Source of the DNA: Sphingobacteriaceae bacterium
Lineage (GTDB): Bacteria > Bacteroidota > Bacteroidia > B-17B0 > Aurantibacillaceae
Reading direction: 5' to 3'
Length of the DNA: 33,078 nt
Assembly (NCBI GenBank): GCA_023251725.1
Contig: JAHEYG010000031.1
Span: forward strand, 1 to 33,078
Below the pieces are notes generated by a model. That model did not search any database, was not told where the DNA came from, and saw only the letters and a program-made list of their open reading frames with translations. Below, piece after piece: positions 8,104 through 17,100 of this stretch (position 1 is the stretch's first letter; every line of letters starts with the position of its first letter). Made by a program: the position numbers and the translations under genes.

Positions 8104-11100
8104 ATGAAAAATATTACAAAGACTTTACTGGTTTCCCTTGTTCTTGGATTTAGCATCTTAAATCCCTTATTCTCTCAGCATAATAAATCTAATTCCAAAA
8201 GAATTATTTCTCCCGATTCTTTAAGAGATTTCGATGAGTCTGCCTGGAGACAAAGCGCGTTAATTAACGGCGGTTACATTGGGGATGAATTAAACATCGC
8301 TTTGTATTATGCTAAAAGAGAACATATAATCAATAAATATTATCCGAACACCTATGATATTAATAATTATAAAACGCTCCCATCAAATGTGCTAAACGCA
8401 CCATGTGTAAACGAAGGTTTTGAAGCAGGAAATATTACCGGTTGGACTGCCACTTCAGGAACAAATACTAACTCCTGCGCTTATCCTACCGCCACGGTAC
8501 CTTTAGGAATGGGACCTACTTTAACTGTTTTAACAACACCTTTAATTGATCCTGTTACGGGAAATCTTGTTCCTAACTCACCTTTGGGTGGAACCATGGT
8601 TGCAAAACTGAATAATACTTCTGTAGGTGGAAAAGTGATTAAACTTACTCAAACGTTTAATGTAACTCCCGGTAACTATTTGTATGATTTTGCTTATTAC
8701 GCTGTTCAAAACGGCCCTCATACCTGTTGCCAACAACCAGGGATGAAGGTTAGGTTGAGAGATTGTATAGGTAATTTATTGGCTTGTCCCGATTTCAGTT
8801 TTAATGCGCCGGCAACAAACAGCGCTACCTGTCCGGGTACTGGGCCTGCTACATGGAGTCAAACCGCTATAGGTTGTCCGTTTCAGTGTGTTTTTGTTAG
8901 TTTAGGTTGGCAAAAATATTCGATTGACCTTACTTCGTATATAGGTTCGTGTGTAACCGTTGAGGTAATGGTTATGGATTGCCAACCAACCGGTCACTAT
9001 CTTTATGCTTATTTTGACTCTAATTGTAACCAAATGCTTTTGGGTGTAAATGGTGCTCCTGTTTCCATGCCCACGCAAACTTTAGTTGTTCAGGCCCCAT
9101 GTGCGACCACTGCAACATTAACGGCTCCTGGAGGATTAAGTCCCTATACATGGGATGGCCCGCCTTTAAGTGGTATAACTTCAAATACAAATCAAACTAT
9201 TTCTACTGCAGTCCCCGGTAATTACACTTTACAAATGAACCCATTTGGAATTTGTACGCCCATTTTCAGAATTATTACTTTGCAATTTGTACCTCCCCTT
9301 ACAGTTACTGCAACACCTTCCGTTATTTGTTCAGCAGGTTCGTCCACACTCACAGCTTCTGGAGCTACAACTTATACTTGGAGTACAGGACCAACTACCC
9401 CTACAACAGTCGTCACGCCGTTAGGTACTACAATATATACGGTTACGGCGCAAACGTCAACGTGTATTACAACCGGAACTATTCAGGTTACTGTTAGTTT
9501 CAATCCAACCATAACTATTGCCGCGAGTGCACCAACTGTTTGTGCTGGATCACCCGTCACCTTTACCGCTAATGGGGCTTCAACGTACACATGGAATCCG
9601 GGTGGCTTAACGGGCTCTGTCGTCGTCGTCACGCCAACAACTTCAACTACCTATACTTGTACAGGTTCCATTGCCAGTGGGTGTATGGGAAGTGCTACTG
9701 TTTTTATAAATGTAGTTGCCACACCAACGGTTACCGCATTTACAAGTACATCAACTATTTGTAACGGAGGTTCAGCCACACTTTTTGCAGGTGGTGCAAC
9801 CACTTATACATGGAATCCAGGGGCATTATCTGGTGCTGTTGTAGTTGTTTCTCCTACTGTAACAACTACATATACTGTTTCTGGAGCTAATGGAGGAGCA
9901 TGTGTTGGTACAAGCACAGTAACTTTAATTGTGAGTACTCCAACTATATTGATTTCCAGTTCTCCTCCTTCAATTTGTACCGGTAATTCCGCAACTTTAA
10001 CAGCCAGTGGGGCATTTACATATACTTGGAATCCAGGGCTGCTAACAGGAACCAGTGTAACGGTCACCCCCCCTTCTACAACAATATACACCATAACCGG
10101 AACAAATACATTAGCTTGTGTTAATGCGGCTACTTTTCAATTGGTTGTTAATATAACACCCACAGTTACAGCCGTTCCTACACCAACGGCAATTTGCAGT
10201 GGTTTCTCAGGCACCTTAACAGGAAGCGGAGCTACTACTTATACATGGAATCCGGGAGGATTAACCGGAACAAATGTTACTGTATCTCCAACCATTACTA
10301 CTATTTACACTGTAACGGGTTCAAATGGACCTTGTTCAAACACAAACACCGTTTCCTTAACAGTAAACAGTAGCCCTACCATAACTGCCAATGCTTCTCC
10401 AACTGCGATTTGTAGCGGCAATACTACTACATTAACCGGTACGGGTGCGATAAGTTATACATGGAATCCCGGAGCACTTGTTGGTGCAGTTGTAACTGTT
10501 ACGCCTGGTGTAACTACTACGTATACTTTAACAGGCATAAATGCCTTTGGTTGTACTTCAACCAGAACGGTATTGGTTAATGTTACAATAACACCGACAG
10601 TAACAGCCTCCAGCTCTCCTACAGCGATATGTTTGGGTTCTACAGCAGTATTAACCGGGATTGGCGCAACAACTTATACATGGAATCCTGGGGCATTAAC
10701 AGGTTCTACCATATCAGTTTCTCCGGCTTCAACTACCATTTATACAGTTGTGGGTGCGAATGGAGTTTGTACAGATACAAAAACTGTTTCGTTAACTGTT
10801 AATCCTAACCCAACAATAACTGCAATAAGCTCGCCTACCGCAATCTGCGCAGGGGCTTCCGCTACTTTAACAGGAAGTGGGGGTACAACTTACACATGGA
10901 ACCCGGGAGCTATTACCGGGGCAACTATAACAGTTACACCGGCCTCAACAACTATTTATACAGTTATTGGATCCAATGGAACGTGTTCCAGTACGGGAAC
11001 TGTTTTATTAACTGTAAATGCTAATCCAACCGTTAGTGCCATTAGCTCGCCAACAGCCATTTGTGTGGCCGGCTCAGTTACGCTCACTGCATCGGGTGCT

Positions 11101-14100
11101 TTGTCTTATACTTGGAACCCGGGGGCATTAGCAGGAACAACAGTTGTGGTTACTCCTACTATTAATACAACCTACACTTTAACCGGAGTTAACGCTGTAG
11201 GTTGTACAAATTCAAATACAATTTTAGTAGTAGTTAATACGCTTCCTACTGTAACGGCCTCCAGCTCTCCGACAGCAATTTGCGTGGGTGCTTCAGCAAC
11301 ATTATCTGCTGTTGGTGCAACAACTTATTCCTGGAACCCCGGAGCACTTATTGGCGCTTCTGTTACCGTTAATCCTATTGTTACTACAATTTATACTGTA
11401 ACCGGTACAAGCGGTGCGTGTTCAAGTACAGCTACCTTAACATTGATCGTTAACGCAAATCCTACAGTAACGGCCTCCAGCTCTCCGACAGCTATTTGTA
11501 GCGGTAATTCTGCTACCCTTACTGGTGGCGGTGCAAGTACATATACCTGGAATCCGGGCGCTTTAACCGGTGCCACCGTTACCGTATCGCCTATAATAAA
11601 CACGACGTATACTTTAAATGGGACAAACGCAGCCGGATGTACAAGTACACAAACCGTTACGCTTATAGTTACCACCACTCCAACTGTAACGGCGGTGAGT
11701 TCGCCTACAGCAATTTGCAGTGGCGCTTCCGCAACTTTAACTAGTTCCGGTGCCACTACTTATACTTGGAATCCAGGAGCTATTACAGGAGGAACTATTA
11801 CGGTTACTCCAACTATTACTACCATATATACAGTTACCGGATCAAATGGAAGTTGTACTAATACAAGAACTGTTTCCTTAACCGTTAATGCCAACCCTAC
11901 AGTAACGGCCTCCAGCTCTCCGACAGCCATTTGTATTGGTTCTTCCGCTACATTAACCGGTGTTGGCGCATTGACCTATACTTGGAATCCGGGTGCTTTA
12001 GTTGGAACAAATGTTACTGTTTCACCAACCATAACAACAATTTATACAGTTACCGGATCAAATGGTAATTGTTCTAATACAAATACAGTTTCTTTAACTG
12101 TGAATGCTCTCCCAACACTAACGGCCACCAGCTCTCCGACAGCTATTTGCAGCGGAGCTAGCTCAACCTTAACTGGAAGCGGAGCATCTACCTATACTTG
12201 GAACCCCGGTGCTTTAACTGGATCAACAGTTACCGTTACACCTGTGGTAACCACTATATATACTTTAACTGGAACAAGTGTTTCAGGTTGTGTTAATACA
12301 AAAACGGTTTCTGTAAATGTTACTACTACTCCAACAGTAATTGCGAGCAGTTCACCAACCAATATTTGTAGTGGGTCATCAGCAACCTTAACAGGCAGCG
12401 GAGCTACAACCTATTCTTGGAATCCAGGTGCACTTGTTGGTGCTACGGTGGTAGTTTCACCTACTATAACTACAACTTATACCCTAATAGGAGCGAATGG
12501 AGTTTGTACCAATTCACAAACAGTTTCTTTAATTGTTACTTCAAGCCCAACAGTTATTGCTTCCGCAAGTCCAACAGCTATTTGCAGTGGTAATTCTTCA
12601 ACACTTTCCGCTTCCGGTGCCATAAGTTATACGTGGAATCCTGGGGCGATTATAGGGGGAACCATAACAGTTTCTCCAGGAGTAACTACAACCTATACGG
12701 TAATAGGAACAAATGGATTAGGATGTACAAATTCACAAACACTTTCTTTGAATGTTACTGCAACTCCAACTATAACGGCCTCCTCCTCTCCGACATCTAT
12801 TTGTGTTGGTGCTTCAGCAACTTTGACCGGGTTAGGTGCCGGTTCATATACATGGAATCCGGGTGCTCTAACAGGAACAAATGTCACAGTTTCTCCAACT
12901 GTTACAACAATATACACAGTTACCGGAGCAAATGGAGCTTGTTTAAATACTCAAACAGTTTCTTTAACTGTTAATGCAAATCCAACTGTAACGGCCTCCA
13001 GCTCTCCGACAGCAATTTGTAGTGGCGCTTCTGCTACTTTAACAGGAAGTGGTGCGACAAGTTATACTTGGAATCCAGGTGCCTTAACCGGAACGAATGT
13101 AACAGTTTCACCAACTGTAACGACTATTTACACTGTAACCGGCAATAATGGAACTTGTTCAAATACAAATACTATTTCTTTAACTGTAAATGCCAATCCT
13201 ACAGTTAGTGCTGTAAGTTCTCCTACATCCATTTGTGTAGCAGGTTCGGTAACTTTAACCGCTTCCGGTGCTCTATCTTACACTTGGAATCCCGGTGCAA
13301 CGGTATCAGCGAATGTAGTGGTTTCGCCGACAGTTACAACAACTTATACTGTAGATGGTGTTAATGCTGCAGGTTGTACTAACTCATTTACATTAGCGGT
13401 TGTTGTAAATACAGTGCCGGTAGTTAATGCTTTTAGTACTTCAACAGCTGTTTGTCTTGGCGGTAGCGCCACTTTAACAGCTGTTGGTGCCACTACTTAT
13501 ACATGGAATCCTGGGGCAATACCGGGATCTACTCTTGCTGTTACACCTTTAATCACTACTATTTATACTGTAACCGGTGCTAATGGAACCTGTAGTGGTA
13601 CGGCCACCATTTCTTTAGTGGTGAATCCGAATCCAACAGTTACAGCCGTTCTTACTCCTACTTCAATTTGCAGCGGTAACACAGCAACATTTACGGCATC
13701 AGGTGCTATAACTTATACATGGAATCCAGGTGGTTTATCCGGTACAACTGTTACAGTTTCTCCTGGAACGACAACGACTTATTCAGTAAGAGGAACTGAT
13801 GCTTCAGGTTGTAAGAATACTTATACATTTAGTTTACTTGTAACACCAACACCTACTCTAACGGCCATCAGCTCTCCGACATCAATTTGTAGCGGAGCTT
13901 CAGCGACTTTGACAGGATCTGGTGCCACAAGCTATACTTGGAATCCCGGCGCATTAGGTGGTGGTACTGTTGTAGTTACTCCTACGGTTAATACAACATA
14001 TACTTTAACGGGAGATAACGGAGGATGTACAAGTTCGCAAACTCTTCAAGTAAATGTGAATACTACACCAACCGTTACTGCAATCAGTTCCCCTACTTCA

Positions 14101-17100
14101 ATTTGTAGCGGAGCTTCCTCTACTTTAACAGGTAGTGGTGCTACTACTTATACTTGGAATCCGGGTGCGATTAGCGGTGCTACAGTTGTTGTGACTCCAA
14201 CAGTTACAACTACCTATACACTTACCGGCGATAATGGTGGTTGTACAAGTACCCAAACTGTTTTATTAAATGTTAATCCTAGCCCTACTCTAACAGCCAA
14301 CAGCTCTCCGACAGCCATTTGTAGTGGCGGTACTGCAACATTAACCGGAAGCGGCGCAACATCTTATACTTGGAATCCAGGCGCATTATCCGGAGCATTG
14401 GTAACGGTTTCACCTGCAAGTACAACTACTTACACTCTTATTGGTTCTTCCGGAGGTTGTACTAGTACACAAACTGTACTATTAGTTGTTAATACTACTC
14501 CTACAATAACAGCTAACAGCACTCCTACTTCATTATGTCTTGGGTCATCTGCTACGTTGACTGCAGCTGGCGCAACTTCCTATACGTGGAATCCGGGTGC
14601 TTTAACAGGTACTTCTGTAGTTGTCTCTCCAACCATTACAACTACTTACACTATAACAGGCGTTAACGGAACCTGTGCTTCAAGCACTCAAACACTTTTA
14701 TTAACGGTTGTAGGTAATCCTACTGTGAATGCATTTGCCGCACCTAGCCCAATTTGTAGTGGAGCTAGTTCTACACTCAGTGCATTTGGCGCAGTAACTT
14801 ATACCTGGAATCCCGGAACAATAACAGGTAATCCTATTACTGTTACTCCTACAATTACTACAAACTATACTGTTACCGGTGCTAACGCTTCTGGTTGTAT
14901 TGGAACTAGAACGCTTAATGTGATTGTCATTAATAGTCCAACATTAAATGCTATAAGTAATCCAACTTCAATTTGCAGCGGTGCAACAGCAACGCTTGGC
15001 GCGATTGGTGCAGTAAGTTATACCTGGAATCCGGGTGCATTAGCTGGTAACACTGTAGTGGTTTCACCAACTGTTACTACCAATTATACTGTAACAGGCG
15101 CTAATGGATTCGGTTGTACTTCTACCAAGACCGTTACCTTAATAGTATTATCAACTCCAACTATTATAGCAACAAGTTCACCAACTGCTTTATGTGTTGG
15201 TAACTCTGCTACATTAACAGGAAACGGCGCATTGACTTATACATGGAATCCTGGAGCATTAACCGGGTCGGCAGTAGTTGTTTCTCCTACTGTAACCACT
15301 AATTATACTATAACCGGTGCTAATGGTGCTTGCGGAAGTAATACGGCTACTTTATCTCTTACTGTCAATTCAAATCCAACTGTAACAGCGGCAACCTCTC
15401 CAACAATTTTATGTAGCGGTTCTTCAGCTACATTAACAGGTACCGGTGCTACTACGTACACATGGAATCCTGGTGCTATAACAGGCGCTACTGTTGTTGT
15501 AACGCCTACCATTACTACAACTTATTCTTTAACAGGAACAAATGCTTCGGGTTGTACAAATACACAAACCGTTTCATTATCGATTAATCCAAATCCTACT
15601 CTAACGGTCGCCAGTACTCCAACATCTATTTGTGTGAGCGGAAATGTTACTCTTACAGCTTCCGGAGCAACTTCCTATACATGGAATCCCGGAGCATTAA
15701 CTACCGGAACTATAGTTGTTTCTCCTACAGTTACTACGACTTATTCGATAACAGGCGCAAATATTACGGGATGTTCAACCACTAATACTTTAGCAGTAGT
15801 TGTTAATACTGTTCCTATAGTAACTGCGGTGAGTTCTTCAACGGCTATTTGCAGCGGTTCTTCTGCTACCTTAACAGGAGGCGGGGCTACTACCTATACC
15901 TGGAATCCGGGAGCTATTGCAGGAACAACTGTGGTTGTAACTCCAACTATCACTACTATTTACACTGTAACAGGAGCCAACGGAAGTTGTTCAAACACTC
16001 AAACAGTATCTTTAACAGTTAATCCCGGTCCTACTGTAACGGCCTCCAGCTCTCCGACAGCGATGTGCGCAGGGTCGTCGGCAACATTAACCAGCTCAGG
16101 TGCGCTTTCCTATACTTGGAATCCAGGCGCTGTAACCGGAAGTACTGTTGTTGTGACCCCAACTGTAACTACAACTTATTCTGTTACCGGAGTTGATATT
16201 ATAGGTTGTACTAATACGGCAACACTTTTATTAAATGTAAACACTCCTACAATAATTGCCATAGGTTCACCTACTGCAATATGTATGGTGGGATCATCTA
16301 CTCTTACAGCTTCAGGTGCGGCAACGTATACTTGGAATCCTGGTGCTTTATCCGGACCGACAGTGGTAGTTACACCTCCTGCAACCACAACATATACTGT
16401 TAGCGGAACAAATGCTTTTGGTTGTATAGGCTCATCAACTTTAATGATTGTAATTAATACAATGCCAACGGTTACTGCCGTAAGTTCTAACACAAATATT
16501 TGCAGCGGAACATCAGCTACTTTAACAGGAAGCGGTGCCACTACTTATACCTGGAACCCGGGTGCATTAACCGGTTCAATAGTTACTGTTTCTCCTGTAA
16601 TAAATACTACTTATACATTAACGGGGGCCAACGGAGCCTGCTTTAACAGTACAACTTTAGCTATTGTTGTAATTCCTAGTCCTACAGGGGTTACTGCTTC
16701 TAATAACGGTCCGCTAACGTGTACATTTACTTCTGTAAATTTATTCGGAGCAACTACATCTACTAATATTACTTACGGATGGAGTGGTCCTGCGGCATTT
16801 ACTTCTACAGTTCAAAATCCTACAGGAATTAGTACCGGTGGAACGTATACGTTAACTGTGACTAGTGTTGCCACAGGCTGTTCAACCAGTGCAACTACAG
16901 CGGTAATTGCGAATACCGTATTACCGACTCCAACTATTACTCCTACAGGTTCTATAACTTGTATTTCGTTTACGGTTGGATTAAATACTGTTGTTACGCC
17001 AACACTTGTAACTTATAATTGGAATGGACCAGCTAGCTTTACGTCAGCAGTACAAAATCCAACTGTGAACGTTGCAGGAAACTATACTGTTGTAATTACC

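Noticed and set aside
9292-16690. The regularly spaced DNA repeats considered as a CRISPR-like array
   Set aside because: The repeats are diverged, fully in frame and encode Ig-like modules; there are no unique spacers and no cas genes.
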